In this document: piece by piece, positions 13,222 through 25,264 of the stretch
Layout: every line of letters starts with the position of its first letter
How positions within the stretch are numbered: position 1 is the stretch's first letter
Origin: Sorex araneus
Lineage: Eukaryota; Chordata; Mammalia; Eulipotyphla; Soricidae
Direction of reading: 5' to 3'
NCBI RefSeq assembly: GCF_027595985.1
Contig: NC_073312.1
Location: 10,972,926-11,036,925 of the forward strand
DNA length: 64,000 nucleotides
The notes under the pieces: generated by a model
What the model was told of the DNA's origin: nothing
What the model saw: only the letters and a program-made list of their open reading frames with translations
The model's database searches: none
Program-made: the position numbers and the translations under genes

Positions 13222-13387
13222 GTGCTGGCCAGAGAGCTAGTTCAGGGGTTAAAATATCTTGCATATGGCTGATCACCCCAGCATGATCCCCAGCACCACC
13301 TGTTTCCCTGAGAACCACCTGGGAAGAATCTCTGAGCACTGACCCAGGAGTAGCTTCCAGCACTACCAAACAGGAAAAAATAAAAAC
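13222..13387 (+). mobile_element. Diverged type A SINE
   Basis: Head remnant CCAGAGAGCTAGTTCAGGGG and body remnant ACCCAGGAGTAGCTTCCAGC are followed by an A-rich end. Confidence 0.6.
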
Positions 13388-13930
13388 GAATTTGAGTGGT
13401 GACAGCAGAGCAGTAAACTAGGCTCAGCCCTTCAGAGCACATAGCTCAGTATCTCAGGATTGAAGCTAACCCTTCCTTAACTGATCTAACCCAATTCTTT
13501 ACTTTCTTCTCTCACCAACTCTTTTCATGGATTACATGAGAATATTTCTATGTTGGAGCTCTCAGACACCACCCCCAGGTTTAATGATTTTTCTGGGAAG
13601 ATTAAAAGGATTTGGTGTCTTGCTCTCTCGTGGTTATGATTTATTACAGTGAAAGGAGACAATGATCAGAAAAGGAAAAGGGGCCTGGGGTAAGGTTCAA
13701 ATGAAACCAGGTTTCGACTGTCAGGAGCCCTCTCCAGAAAAATCACACAGGATCCAAGGAGTTAGGACAGATGAGATACTGTCTAACAAAAACGATCATT
13801 CTATACTGGACACCCAAGATGTCTGGCTGGAAGATGATTATATTGTATCTTCTTCCAAGCATAAACAAAAATTCTAGATACTTAGAAGGAAAGTGGATTT
13901 TGGAATAAACAATATTATTTCCACAAACTG

Positions 13931-14110
13931 GTTTTTTTGGTTTGCTTGTTTTGGGCAGCGGGCCCATGTCCAGTGATGTTCAAGGGATTCTCATGGCTCT
14001 GCACTCAGGAATTATTCCTGGCTATGTTCGGGTCATCATATGGGGTACAGGGGATCAAACCTGGGTTGGCCACATGTAAGGCAAGTGCCCTATTCATTGT
14101 GCTGTCTTCA
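13931..14110 (-). mobile_element. Type A SINE, minus strand
   Basis: The forward strand shows a T-rich start, then GGCTCTGCACTCAGGAATTA, and the head complement GATCAAACCTGGGTTGGCC with AGGCAAGTGCCCTATTCA. Confidence 0.8.
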
Positions 14111-17099
14111 GTACTGTTTTTACAAACTATTGAGGAACATTTTCAGATTCTTTATAGGCATTAATATAAACCCAACAGCTGTCCAAGATGACACCTTGGA
14201 TGAAAGTCCTTATCAACAGGACTTTCTATGGACAGCACTGTCTAGCCTATTATGTTAACGCATCCCTGCTTAGTTACAATTTAAGATGTGCTTAAATTCT
14301 AAAAATCAGATTCCACGAATTAGTGTTTGAATGAACAAGAATCAGTAAATTTAGGTAGGAACCAATTTCCCTGAACATTCGCTCTGAAGGGTGGAGGCAT
14401 TTGCCCACAAATTCAGATTCCTTCTGTCTAATAATTTAAGATGACTCTTCTAAGAAGCCATTAAAGACAGTACACAGTGAATCTCAGCAATTTGGTGAAG
14501 AAACATTCTGTCTCTATTTCTACAATTTCCTTGAATATGATGTGAGCATGGGAATTCATCCTACCTGTTTTTCAGAAGCTTCATTTTTCAAGAACTTGAA
14601 TGCTACTGCACAGGCTGAGGGTCTCTCTTGCACTGACTAGTTTTCTGAAATGAATGTCTTTGTGGAGCTCAGTGGTCTTTTCGTCCAGAACACCTTGTTA
14701 TATGGTATTTCTCCTACCAACCAAAGAGCCTTAAACTGCATCTTACTAAAGTAAAATTGCCAAAGCACTTTTGAATCAACTTTTCTAAAGATCTTGATGC
14801 CTTGACAGAGGATACTAGTTGTAGTGAAGCTTTTAAGATGGAGATCCTTAGACACTAGCAATCCAGGTGGGAAATCATTTTGCTAAGACTGAGAGCTGAT
14901 CTCAAGCCCCAGAAGGGACATTCAGCTCACTGTGGTAGCATTCAACAAGAAGTCTTGACTTTGTTGAAATACTAGACTGGCGTGACATTTGTAACTTTTT
15001 CTTAGTTTTCAGAGTAGTTACAGTGAGTACAACCCAGGTGAAAGCAACAGTTGCCTAATATTTTAGAGACACAGATAGGAGAAAGGTCTGTGGTAACTCT
15101 CCAAGTTATTGGCTTATCCAGATTGTTTTGAGCTGATTGATTTATACTATTTACTACCTTCACACTTGAATGGAACAATGCACCGATCACTGTAAGGATA
15201 AACTGGTATTTAATAGTTGCCAATTCAAACTTCTAGGGGATATAAAACATGAAAGTATGAGTTTTGTTCTTAACTGTTCATAAATCTGGTGCAGATGTGG
15301 CATATGCAAAAGAAATCTGGGGCTAGACCTTTGCTTTTTGTCTAAGCTGGTTAGTCTCAGTAAGTCACCAGCTCATCCTGAACGTATTTTAATTGATCCA
15401 TGGAGAAAATAATTTCTATCACAGAGTAGATAAAAGACTCAAATAATGTAATCAAATTAATATGGACGTGGTTGACAAACTATAGATAGATTTATAGATT
15501 TTATATGCATATGTACATGTATATAGTATATGTGTGTATGCTTGAGGAATAAGGGAAAGCTACTGCATTTAAGAAAACCAGCACGTTTAATAAATGGTGG
15601 CAATAACCCAGCCCATTATGGGGAGCAGTTACTGTCATCGTCTGCATCGCTGATGGCACAATTAACTTAATTAACACATACCTCTGTGGTGAGTCTGCTG
15701 AAATAACACTTTTCTTTTTCACATGGCCCTGCCAACAAGGCATCTCCAAGTCATGCATCTCTGAGTCGGGGAGGCAAGAATGTAAAATAACTTTGAGGTG
15801 GGGTTTTAAAAATGGAATTTCAGAGTGTCCACATTGTTAACAACCCAAATAATTTCAGAGAAATATCAGAAACCTCACCCAAATCCTGTAGACTCATGCA
15901 AAGATCCGTGTACTTAAAGCAGTGGTGATTCTGGGAAGGGTGGTTCCGATCCTCAATTCCAGAATGGTTTTCCATGCAGATGGGGCTCAAGGGATGCTAT
16001 CTGGTACAAGGGCTCTGACCTAACCCACTCCAGAATGTTTTCCATGCAGATAACATCCTGCGTTGCATCAGGTCTGACAAAGGGCACTCTGGCCTTTGTC
16101 TATAATCATGGAGACCAGGGTTTCCAATAAATAAAGATTCTGTTACATGACTAGCAAGTCTATAGATGGATCACTTGATCAGATCACAAATCTCTACTGC
16201 CAGGTATACTTGAGTGTTGTTTGGAGCTGGAAGAAGGGGGCTTGGAACAAGGACATACATGCTATTTGCGTATCAAAAATCTTTCATTTCATCCCTGTGC
16301 TTCAGAATAGTTGAAGCCCTTTTAGCAGCCCTCCTTTCAACTCTATGAATCCATTTCATTTTCTGTACTTTCCCCATCTCTTCAGACTCTCTAGAGTCAT
16401 GCTTGCAATTCTATTTATGCTGACCATCCACCCTATACTCATTTAAAATATTGTTTGGCAATTTCCCACATACGCCTTTTCCATGTTATTACACTTTCCT
16501 TCAGAACCAATATTCTGCATTTCCCATAGCAACTTAGAAGAGAGTTGGTTCATGATAAATTCTCAGTAAATAATTGTTGGGTTCAATTTGGTTTCTTTCC
16601 CTTCTCGTCTTTCATTAGGCACTGGATATACTAGCTCCACAAGAACCACTATTTATATTTGAAGACCCACTTTAACAGGGGTTTAATTAAGGGAGATTGT
16701 TTCTCACATAATAGGGTGAAAGATCCAGGATGATCTTCATTCCAAGAGGTTATGCTTGGCCTTGGGTCCCATCCATCTTATCTCTTTAGTTGTTATTCTT
16801 GCCTGGTGGGGTGGATGGAGCACACCAAGTAGCAGGTGATAGGACAACAGAACAGTTGAGAACTCTGATGCCTCTCAGAGACTCTTCACATCATTTGTTA
16901 CCTTTTGGTCTTTAGGTCCTGGGAACATGATCATACTGCATGTAGTGAAGACTGAGAAGTATATTCTTTCTTCTAGGTGACTAGATGTCCTGAAAATATT
17001 AGAGTAAAATTTATAAACAGCATCGTCTTTCTCATTTTAAATCATAATTCACTATAAACTAAAAACATTCTACATGGTACTTTAATGGAAGCTGCATGC
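14111..17099. other. 5' flank, with a short direct repeat
   Basis: A 22-23-nt sequence (CCAGAATGGTTTTCCATGCA and on) occurs at 15959 and again at 16030 with one base less. A weak L2-like end (CAGTAAATAATTGTTGGG) lies near 16565. No gene was recognised. Confidence 0.5.
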
Positions 17100-17262
17100 A
17101 CATCTGTCACTGTCACTGTCATCCCATTGCTCATTGATTTGCTTGACTGGGCACCAGTATCATCTCCATTGTGAGACTTGTTACTGTCTTTGGCATATCG
17201 AATATGCCATGGATAGCTTGCCAGGCTCTGCCGTGTGGGCGAGATACTCTCAGAGAGCATGC
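17100..17262 (-). mobile_element. Type B SINE lacking its head, minus strand
   Basis: The forward strand begins with the complement of the CAGTG tail (CACTGTCACTGTCATCCCAT) and continues to GAGATACTCTCAGAGAGC. The tRNA-like head is missing, so the copy is 5'-truncated. Confidence 0.85.
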
Positions 17263-17309
17263 ACAGAGAAAAATTAATTTTTTTGATAATTCTTTCTTTT
17301 CCTTTTTTG

Positions 17310-17467
17310 TTCTTTGGCACACATTTGTCAGGGCTGAGGGTTACTCCTGACTCTGAGTTCAGGATTCACTCCTAGCAGGGCTCAAGGGACCATCTGTGGT
17401 ATGGGGAACTGAACCTGGGTCAAACATATGCAAGGCAAGTGCCCACTGAACTATTGCTCTGGACTTT
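17310..17467 (-). mobile_element. Type A SINE, minus strand
   Basis: It shows GGGTTACTCCTGACTCTGAG, then GAACTGAACCTGGGTCAAAC and GCAAGGCAAGTGCCC, the complement of body and head. Confidence 0.85.
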
Positions 17468-19599
17468 GAAATAATTCTTATCCTTACCTTGAATAACACA
17501 TTGCTGTATATTATGCTTTATAAAAATAAATGTTTTTTCTGACAAGGGCCTGGAGCACATTCTTGAATGTAAAATGCACCAGGAAAGATGAATAAGTGAA
17601 GAATATTAAGAGAGTAATTAAGAGTTTCCACTATTGGAAGGAAACATTGGGTCTGATCTTGGGCAAGATAATATACTGCATTCTCTTCAGTGTGTATATC
17701 ACAGTACTAGTCACTGGATAGATGCAAGGAAGTAAATAAATCAATGAAAGCTATCAGTTCATAAATCAATCAAGCAATCAATAAAATCTTAGAGAGTACA
17801 GGTAGAATCTCTACTGACACGTGAGACAAAAATAATTGAAGACTAGAGGGGTCTTTTCATCAAAAGCTTCACTAAGGATGATGGGAAGAGAAAAAATTCT
17901 CTTTCTCTTTTAATAAGGGCTGAGAATAGATAAAATATACACAAATATCCGTCACATTGATCTTCTGTATTTTAAGTTTAGCAGATAATTCAGCTCAAAT
18001 CCAAATTGATCTCATTTTAATTCTTTGTCATGGCCTCAGATTTGTGTATCATGTCAAGCACAACCTCCTATATTCATTGTGCATCTCCTAAACTGTCCTA
18101 ATTTACTTTTGTACTAGAGTAATCTATATAACAGATCTGTCATTCCTTCTGTAGCCTTCAAATTTGAGGGAAACTTCATATTGTGTGATGCTTTATCCTT
18201 GACAGGTTGAACTGACTTTTGTCAGATACTTGACAGGGAGAATGAAACCTACAACTTGAAGAATATTACACTGCATTTGTTTTTGGAGAAACAGTTTGGG
18301 ATGAGCTTGAAATGTTTCTAAAATGATGTCATAGCCTATGCTTTAAAGCAGACCCCAGGTCTGTTGTGCAGCAAGCACCACTGGTTTCTTGCATGCCGGT
18401 GGGGGCATCGTCATTAATTGCAGACTAATAGCATTAGTGGGATCCTGTGACAGCATTTCCAGAGCTTTCCGTTTGGGTAAACAGTGCAGTTCCATAACCT
18501 TCATGGAAAGATTATTTGGGAAGTGGCACATGGAAGGCTATCTCTAAGTTTTTGCTGCATCCTGGGCCTCTAAGCCCTTGGTTCCAAGATTGGGAGTGCC
18601 GATACTGCTCACAACTCTTTCACTGCTGGAAGAGGCCCCATCCCACCACTTTAAACCTAATGAGCTACCATAGAAATCAGAAGTTTTTTTTTACTGTCTT
18701 ACAGGCAGCTAAAAGGCTTCTAGAGAAATGAGTCAGTGTGCTTAGTCTTGTTTTCATTCCACATCTCAAAGCTCATCCGGATCAGCATCTGTGTTTGCAT
18801 CCTCCAGAGAGAGAGAGAGTGAGGCTAATTACTGGACAAAGCTGGGGATTAAGCTTCCCTCTCACCCTTCGAAAAGAGCAGTCTCTTTGGAACTGGGTTT
18901 CAGGCTTATTAGGAGAGTGGTAGAGAGAGAAGGTGTTACCTCTGGGCAGCCATTCTCCAACTTTGTGGAGAAAAGGCTGAAGTGTACAGGCCTTTTCATC
19001 CAGCACCTTTGGCAGCCACTAGAAACCCTGGCAAGTTCCCTAAAGATGGGGTAGCTCTTGCCATATATTTAAGCAATAAGACGTGACAGGCACTTTATTT
19101 CACCGGGTCCATGCACCTTGAATGCGTTATGTGGCATAAGGCCAACGCACAAATGACTTCAACTCTCGTGAAGAGCAATATTCTTCCACAAATGCATTAA
19201 GATCCTTGCATGGGCTTATTAGTGCTAAGGCATGAAAATTACTTGAAAACTAAGGAGGAAGAGAGGTTTCCTAAGATAGGTGGTGAGAGGTCACCATCTT
19301 GACAGCCAATAAGAAGCTTCCATTTGCAAATAATGTTCCAAAGACTCATCTTAATATAGTCAGGCTAGAATAGGGGCCTTTATCGAAGCACACCTAGTTC
19401 TTTCTGTTTCACCAAAGGGCAAATGTTGACGGACAGTCTTCTAAGTGAGACCTGTGTCAGCTCAGAGACTCTGATACCTTAAGTCTTCCAGGTTTGGATT
19501 CTTACATAATCATCATTTTCCTGAAAGATCGCACAAGGACTAATTTTTCAGGTCCATTTGGATTTTTAAGGAAGTTGCCTTTGAACCATGGAGATGTGT
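17468..19599. other. 5' flank, nothing recognised
   Basis: This is noncoding sequence of mixed composition. Short open frames on both strands at 18343-19054 lack any recognisable protein. Confidence 0.5.
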
Positions 19600-19700
19600 C
19601 ACAGGATCAGTGTACATGTCAGATATTTACAGAGACTGAGGTTTGATCCCAGCACCTCAGAGCCCCCACAACACCACCAAGAGTAGCCTTGGCAGCTCCC
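19600..19700 (+). mobile_element. Possible decayed type A SINE
   Basis: The phrase GGTTTGATCCCAGCACCTCA followed by ACCACCAAGAGTAGCC recalls the type A B-box and body, but the head is not clear. Confidence 0.35.
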
Positions 19701-20239
19701 AGCACGGCTGGAGAAGTTCCACCTCGAGAATGGAGAAAAAGTCGCCTTTGAGGATGAAGACTGCAGAGTAGATGCAACCCTGCCCTTTTCAATCCTTGTC
19801 TCCCGGAGAGCGACATATTTCTAGATGATTAGAGAACTTCAGGTGGGAATGTCACTCTGCCTCTGGCTTTATGCCTTAAAATATGACCTAAGGCAAGCTA
19901 TCATTTCCCTGAAATGAAATATGTCATATGTAACTATTAAAGTGAACCAGAAAAAAAAGAGCATTCTATTACAATAATGGGTTTTGTTTAAAAAAATGTA
20001 AATGTCAAATCCCCAAAGGAATAATACATATTTGATACTATTATTGGAACAGCAATACCAGTAATTGTATGAGGTACCTCTATTTGGTATTGTTCAGATA
20101 GTACTGGGATTTTATGTATACCTTTCAGTAGAATTATTTTGTCAGAGGAAAATGAGAAATATATCAGCCATATTCATGCAATCAATATATATTTATCGGG
20201 GGGGGGGTCGAATGGATGTCAGTCATTGATCGAAATTCA
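19701..20239. other. 5' flank, nothing recognised
   Basis: This is AT-rich sequence. A G-run of ten lies at about 20199, and no gene or repeat is supported. Confidence 0.45.
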
Positions 20240-20700
20240 AAGGGGATGAAAAATAAAGGAATATAGCATCTTCCTGCCTTCAAGAAACTCACACTCCAGT
20301 CAAAAAGATAGAGATAGCGACTAACTACAGTGCATGGCACTGTAGTTACAGATAAGATTCCAGTGGGCCACGCACAGCACTATAAGGACATTTCATTCTG
20401 GCAAAGGAGTCTGTGCTATCCTTGGTGGCTTGTTAGAGTCAAGCTATATTTTAAAGTAGTGGGATTAAGTGCATATTAGGCAGATGGAAGAGCCTGGGCA
20501 AAGATGTAGCTAGAGCAAAACTAGAGGGGAAAGCGTGGCACAAGCGAAGGCTGAGTCGTAGTGTTTGTGTAGCTACGGGAGTAAGCTTGTCAGACTGTCT
20601 GATGTCAAACGCTATGATGGACTAGTTTGAGCTGAAGGAGCTTGAGTGATTTTTGAATAGTATAATGTTATACAATGAATATATTTTACATTGTATTCTA
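20240..20700 (+). repeat. Old interspersed repeat relic
   Basis: The segments CCTGCCTTCAAGAAACTCAC and GGCAGATGGAAGAGCCTGGG resemble ancient LINE/MIR-age repeats found across mammals. The family is not resolved and the edges are rough. Confidence 0.35.
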
Positions 20701-21609
20701 TAGGGCCAAGGCTATGAGATTAGGAAACAAAATATAGCATGGAATAAAACTGTCATTCTCATTGTGACTCATCTGTGAATTTATGAAAATACACTTAAAT
20801 CAAGAAATGCAAGAAAATTGCTCACTTCACAGGCTTCTAAGTGGATTGAACTTAATTTAGCAGCATTAAAACCAATTTCCAACCAAGAAAACACGTCACA
20901 GAGGATGGCATGAACCTTTATGATGGTTAATAATATTTGATATTTTGATGTCACCTTTCATCCTGAGATCAGTCTTGTACACGTGGGAACAGATAAGCTC
21001 CAAGGAAAAAGAGATGATAATATTAATAGAGTAAATCACACTGCATATCCATCGCCTTTATTCCAAAGAGTTTCTGCCTGTGTTTTTTTCACCCAAGCAA
21101 GTGAATATGACTGTACAGCTATGGTGTTTTCCTCTTTTTCTCAGAGGAGAGCATGAATGCAGTCTCCACTACCACAAATTATTCAATCGAGTTTCCCAAT
21201 TTGGGGAAATCACAGGGGTCAGCACATCTGGAGTGCAACAGACAATCCTCACTCTGGTAAAAAATACCTTCAGGATCATGGTATTTCCCCTCCAAGTAAG
21301 TATGATTTTTCCCCCCTTTTACTTCTTCTTACAATAAGAAGCCTTGAGGGAGTAAGGGCTGGAGCTTTCAATACACAGCCTTTTCAGGAGTTAAGCTCTT
21401 AGATCATCTATTCCCTTTCCTCAGTGTCTTAATCTGCTGATCTTATTCTAAATAGAAGACACATCAGCAGTGAGTTGTGTTTTCGTGGACTTTGAACTTT
21501 CTCAAGAGATGAACAAGTTTTTGTTATCATCATCATCACAATTAGCACTGAACATCTGCGCTATTCTATTAGTCTAAGAACTTTATAGACTCACAAGAAC
21601 TAATCTCAC
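20701..21609. other. 5' flank, nothing recognised
   Basis: No exon, RNA gene or repeat could be supported. Confidence 0.5.
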
Positions 21610-21830
21610 ACTAGCACTATCTAGTGATATAGGCCAATGGAATTTTCTGTGATGATGGAAATATGGTGTGTTGTTGAAAATGGCAGCTGCAAGCCACATG
21701 TGACTATGGAGCATTGGAAAGGTGGCTAGTGTTACCAAGGAACTGCATTTTTCTTTTATGTAATTATGATTAAAATGATCAAAACAGCAACCTGGCCAGT
21801 AATGATTGTATTGCACAACACAGCTGTAGT
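21610..21830. mobile_element. hAT-Charlie-like DNA transposon relic
   Basis: The run CCAATGGAATTTTCTGTGAT, CAAGCCACATGTGACTATGG and AGGTGGCTAGTGTTACCAAG matches a small nonautonomous hAT-type element that I recall from mammalian genomes. It is noncoding and old. The exact subfamily is uncertain. Confidence 0.55.
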
Positions 21831-22549
21831 GACTATTTAAAAAAAAACTGTTTCATTGTCCGTAAGAATTTAATGAGGACAAATGCTAGTGAATAGTTCC
21901 AAAATATTCTTGAAGCTATAAAATTTGGAAAGACATCCAATAATCTACATTCAGAGTATTTTTGTTCAGTCCTTTTCCCACTCTGTTAAAATCAGATTTA
22001 AAAGGTATCCATGGACATCATGATTAGAGTCATATAGAGTCTCCTGAACAAAGAATACTTACAAAAGATGTGGATGACGTCCACTGAAATCTCATTGTCC
22101 TCCAACCATCCCCCATGGTCATCAAAAGTAGGCACTAGTCCATTCACTAAAAATTGAAATTCCAGTTACTGATTTCCCAAAGGGGAACATTCACCTTCAT
22201 CTCAATGGAGAAATGAAAGATGGTTTTATGCTCTGGGTGTTAGTCCAGGAGAAAAACAGTCCTTTGGTAAACACCTAATTCACATTTTAGTCTTTCTCTC
22301 TCTAGAGTATTCTCCCCCATTGGTCTGGTTTGAGTGTGAGGACATGGGGGCATAAACATCTTTAAGGTGAAGGAACAGATGGAAAGACTGGATTATTACA
22401 TTTCCGATCAGTCCACTAGGTTACTTAGCTCTTAACCATTGCTAGAGAAAGAACTTAAGTAGCCCTGGGTTTGGACCATCTGTTGAGGAAAATGACATAT
22501 GTTTGCTTTGTTTACTCAACAACCAAGTATAAAGGGATATAAGTATCAG

Positions 22550-22583
<34 letters not shown>

Positions 22584-23289
22584 GTGTGTAATGGGTGGAG
22601 TATTTGATGAGATCTTCAGTGTCCAGCAACTTGTCCCAGAGGAACACGTGCACAGTTGCTGGGGACTGAGAGATGTCCCAGGGCTTTGGGGTTTGCACAG
22701 AGTACAGATACCCCAACAATAGCCTGTCATCAGCAAGCCCAGAGGAGGGGTGCCCCGGCTGATGTGGATTTGAATGGAAAGCTATCCACCCTCTTCTCTC
22801 CTCCTTTTCTCTCCACCTGGCCTCAGACTTCAACGTAACCCCCCCCTTGCCCTTTTCAATTAGCCCCCCACCCCGCCCCCCCAAGGATCACAAAGAGCTT
22901 TTCTGTTCTTTCCTCTGTGGCCCATTGTCTGGGGTGATGGATTTGCACATTTGACAGCTGGGCTCTCTCAGACTTGATTCAAACTCTGTTTCCCTGAGAG
23001 ATAAACTTGGGCGTCTGCAAAGATCCCAAATACCGAGTGACCCGGACAGGCTTTCGTCAACGCAGGCTGCTTCCCAGAGCCCTCTCTGAACCCAGTGTAG
23101 ACTTGGGGGCCTCAGGCATTCCTGGCGTGTGTGTGTGCCAGGAGCTAAGCGCGCCTCTTCCAGGCTAGAGCAGAGGAGAGAGCGCCACGGGACCGCAGGA
23201 AAGCAGTGGTCCCGGGGACTGGGATGGAGGACTCTGCGTGGGCTTGTAAATTTATGATTCTTTCGACATTGGTACTTGAAATAGGCAAG
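21831..23289. other. Proximal 5' flank of GFRA1
   Basis: A (TG)n microsatellite lies at 22552-22590. A minus-strand open frame of 164 codons (22888-23382) runs toward the CpG island. It resembles no protein I know, and I do not call it. GC content rises from about 22.8 kb. Confidence 0.5.
22552..22590. repeat. (TG)n microsatellite
   Basis: About 17 TG units are followed by an interrupted pair (GTTGTGTGTA). This is a simple repeat. Confidence 0.95.
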
Positions 23290-23600
23290 ATGGAGGTCAG
23301 CTGATCTCGCCCCTAAATGCGGGCGGCCGCGGTTAAGATGCAGCGGGCCAGGGGCTCCGCTTTTGTCTTCATGTCCAGGCATTAGGAGCGAGGTAGACGT
23401 TGCGTGTGCGTGCTAATGTGCGAGGAGGGTGCGGGCGCCTCCCGCCGACGCTCGCGGTGTGCCTGGGTCTGAGTGCATCCGTACAGCTCCAAAGCTTGAG
23501 TCACGCCCGCGAGTGACGTGGGGAAAAAACTTTGTGTTCCCAAGAAGGGTCTGGTGGATTGCACCAGGGAGGAAATAAAAAAAGAGCAAAAGAGCTCTTG

Positions 23601-23714
<114 letters not shown>

Positions 23715-24098
23715 CTGGCAAGCGCTAGCGCTGCGTGTCCGGAGCGCGCGCGCGTGGGGTCGGCCGAGCCCCACGGCTCTCAGAGCGTTCCTTTGCGGCG
23801 TTTGTTCCGGGAAAGCGTCGTGGACTGGCTGTGCCCTGCGGGCGGCGGGTACAAGCGCAGGCCGAGGATCCTGCGGCCAAGGAATCCGCTTCGGAGCCCG
23901 CTTTTCTCCGCGCAGCTTCTAACAACCGTTCACATCCCTCTGCCCCGCATCTGAGCCTGTGGCACATCTCAGAAACCGTCCTGGGCCAACTCTTGTCTTG
24001 CTAGCTCTCCAAGGTTAGCACATCTCCTCTTCCAGAGCAGAGAAACCCGCTCGGAGAGGGGAACAGGGGGTGTGTGGGGGGGAGGGGACAGCCCAAGG

Positions 24099-24105
24099 AT
24101 AAAAG
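24099..24105 (+). promoter_or_regulatory. TATA-like box, candidate GFRA1 core promoter
   Basis: ATAAAAG sits in GC-rich sequence 1166 nt upstream of the start codon, on the coding strand. If used, transcription would begin near 24130. A good splice donor (CAG|GTCAGT) follows at 24163/24164 and could close a very short first exon. This is the best TATA match in the island, but CpG-island promoters often lack one, so it remains a candidate. Confidence 0.35.
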
Positions 24106-24952
24106 CCAGCCAGCCAACAAAACTGCCTGCACGCTGCAGCTGGACGTGGTCGGTTGAGTCCAGGTCAGTGGCATTTAGAGAGTTTTTTCTCCACGGCTTC
24201 TCCCCCCACACCCCGCCTCCCGCTCCTCTTCGCTCCCCCCCTGTTGCAGGAGCCCCTTAACTTTGGCGCCGGGGGGCGCGCGCGCGGCCGAGGGCTGCAC
24301 CTGCCCGGGCGCCCGGGGGGCTGGCAGGAGGCGGCGGCGCGGCCGCGCGGGTCCGGGCGCTGCGCGAATGTGTGCGCGGCGCCGTCGCCGGGGAGGGAGG
24401 GACGAGGACCCGCGGCGGGTAGGGGCGCCTCGGCCGGGTGTCGGCCCCGGCGGCGACCGCGCTCCCCGCACCCCGCGCCCCGGCTGCCTCGGGAAGGGGC
24501 CCGATCCCGGGGAGGAGGGACGAGGCGACCCGGGCGGCGCTCGGCGGTTCGGGCGCGCGGGCCCGAGCGAGCAGGGGGCGGCGAACGTCCCGGGAGCGGC
24601 GGCTCTTTCCGCGCCGGGGCCGCCGTGCGAGCAGCCACCGCCACCGCCGCCGCCAGCGTGGACCCGGGCAGCGACTCCGTTCGCGGCGCGGGGAAAGTAA
24701 TTCCATTTATTTCTGGGCTTGCCCGCAGCCCCCGGGCTCGGACCCCAGGGGCATCCCCTTTGCACTTGGGGAGCCCGGGACTGACCGCTCCAAGCCATAG
24801 TCTGCCCGGGCTAGCGGCTCCCCGAAATACATCCCACCCCCCACCCCCCTGCCAACCCCCGCGGCCCCTCCCGGAGCCCCGACCCGGGTGGGGGGGGAGC
24901 CAAGGAGCGGGCCCCAAAGAGTCCCCCAAGGCGGAGCAGGGGAGGGGGGAGA

Positions 24953-24972
24953 GGGGCGGAGGGGGGCGGGGA
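24953..24972 (+). promoter_or_regulatory. GC-box cluster upstream of the start-codon exon
   Basis: Tandem GGGGCGG-type motifs, the kind bound by Sp/KLF factors, lie about 50 nt upstream of the acceptor at 25018. They could serve an internal promoter that begins within the start-codon exon, or they may simply reflect the island's composition. Confidence 0.35.
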
Positions 24973-25134
24973 GGCTCTAGCGCAGCCGACTGGTTTCAAA
25001 GCGCGCTCTCCCTTCCAGGTTGGGTCGGACCTGAACCCCTCAAAGCGGAACCGCCTCCCGCCTTCGCGCCCGCCGCCCGCCCAGCGCTGAGTGGCCGGCG
25101 GCGGCCGGACCCGGGACTTTTGCTCGCGCCCTGG

Positions 25135-25194
25135 ATGGAGCTGAACTTTGGGCGGCCGGAGCAGCGCCGAGGCCCAGCGATCCCTGCCCGCTGA
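25135..25194 (+). CDS. Upstream ORF in the GFRA1 leader (19 codons)
   Basis: A complete short ORF, MELNFGRPEQRRGPAIPAR then stop, lies in the GFRA1 leader and ends 70 nt before the main start codon. Its ATG has T at -3 and G at +4, a modest context, so ribosomes may either translate it or scan past it. The human leader, as I remember it, has an ORF of the same length with the same first ten residues and the same last two, which suggests conservation. The likely role is to tune translation of GFRA1 rather than to make a functional peptide. The same frame stays open far upstream to 24154, but that is a by-product of GC-rich sequence. Confidence 0.5.
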   Translation: MELNFGRPEQRRGPAIPAR

Positions 25195-25223
25195 GCTCGC
25201 GCGGGGAGACCCAGCGGCGGCCC

Positions 25224-25244
25224 GGGAATTTTGGGGGGGCGGGG
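25224..25244 (+). promoter_or_regulatory. Candidate G-quadruplex in the GFRA1 leader
   Basis: Four G-tracts can be drawn here: GGG, then two from a run of seven Gs, then GGGG after a single C. The loops are 6, 1 and 1 nt. The element ends 20 nt before the start codon, where an RNA quadruplex could slow scanning ribosomes. Folding is inferred from the sequence only. Confidence 0.4.
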
Positions 25245-25264
25245 ACCCACTGCGCTCCGGCACC

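Larger units (their letters stand above)
25019..25264 (+). other. GFRA1: GFRA1 5' untranslated part of the start-codon exon
   Basis: A splice acceptor (TCTCCCTTCCAG) ends at 25018. The sequence after it, up to the start codon at 25265, resembles the GFRA1 mRNA leader I remember from human, especially ATGGAGCTGAACTTTGGGCG near 25135. It contains a short upstream ORF and a G-rich tract, listed separately. The upstream noncoding exon that would splice into 25019 is not fixed. Candidate donors are CAG|GTCAGT at 24163/24164 and AAA|GTAATT at 24696/24697. Transcription could also start just upstream of 25019, where GC boxes cluster. Confidence 0.65.

Noticed and set aside
22888-23382. 164-codon open frame upstream of the island, minus strand
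   Set aside because: A divergent transcript is conceivable, but no start context, splice sites or protein similarity support a gene.
24154-25194. 346-codon open frame ending with the upstream ORF
   Set aside because: It runs through a GC-rich promoter, a probable intron and a splice acceptor; several other frames in both directions are also open here, which is a composition effect.
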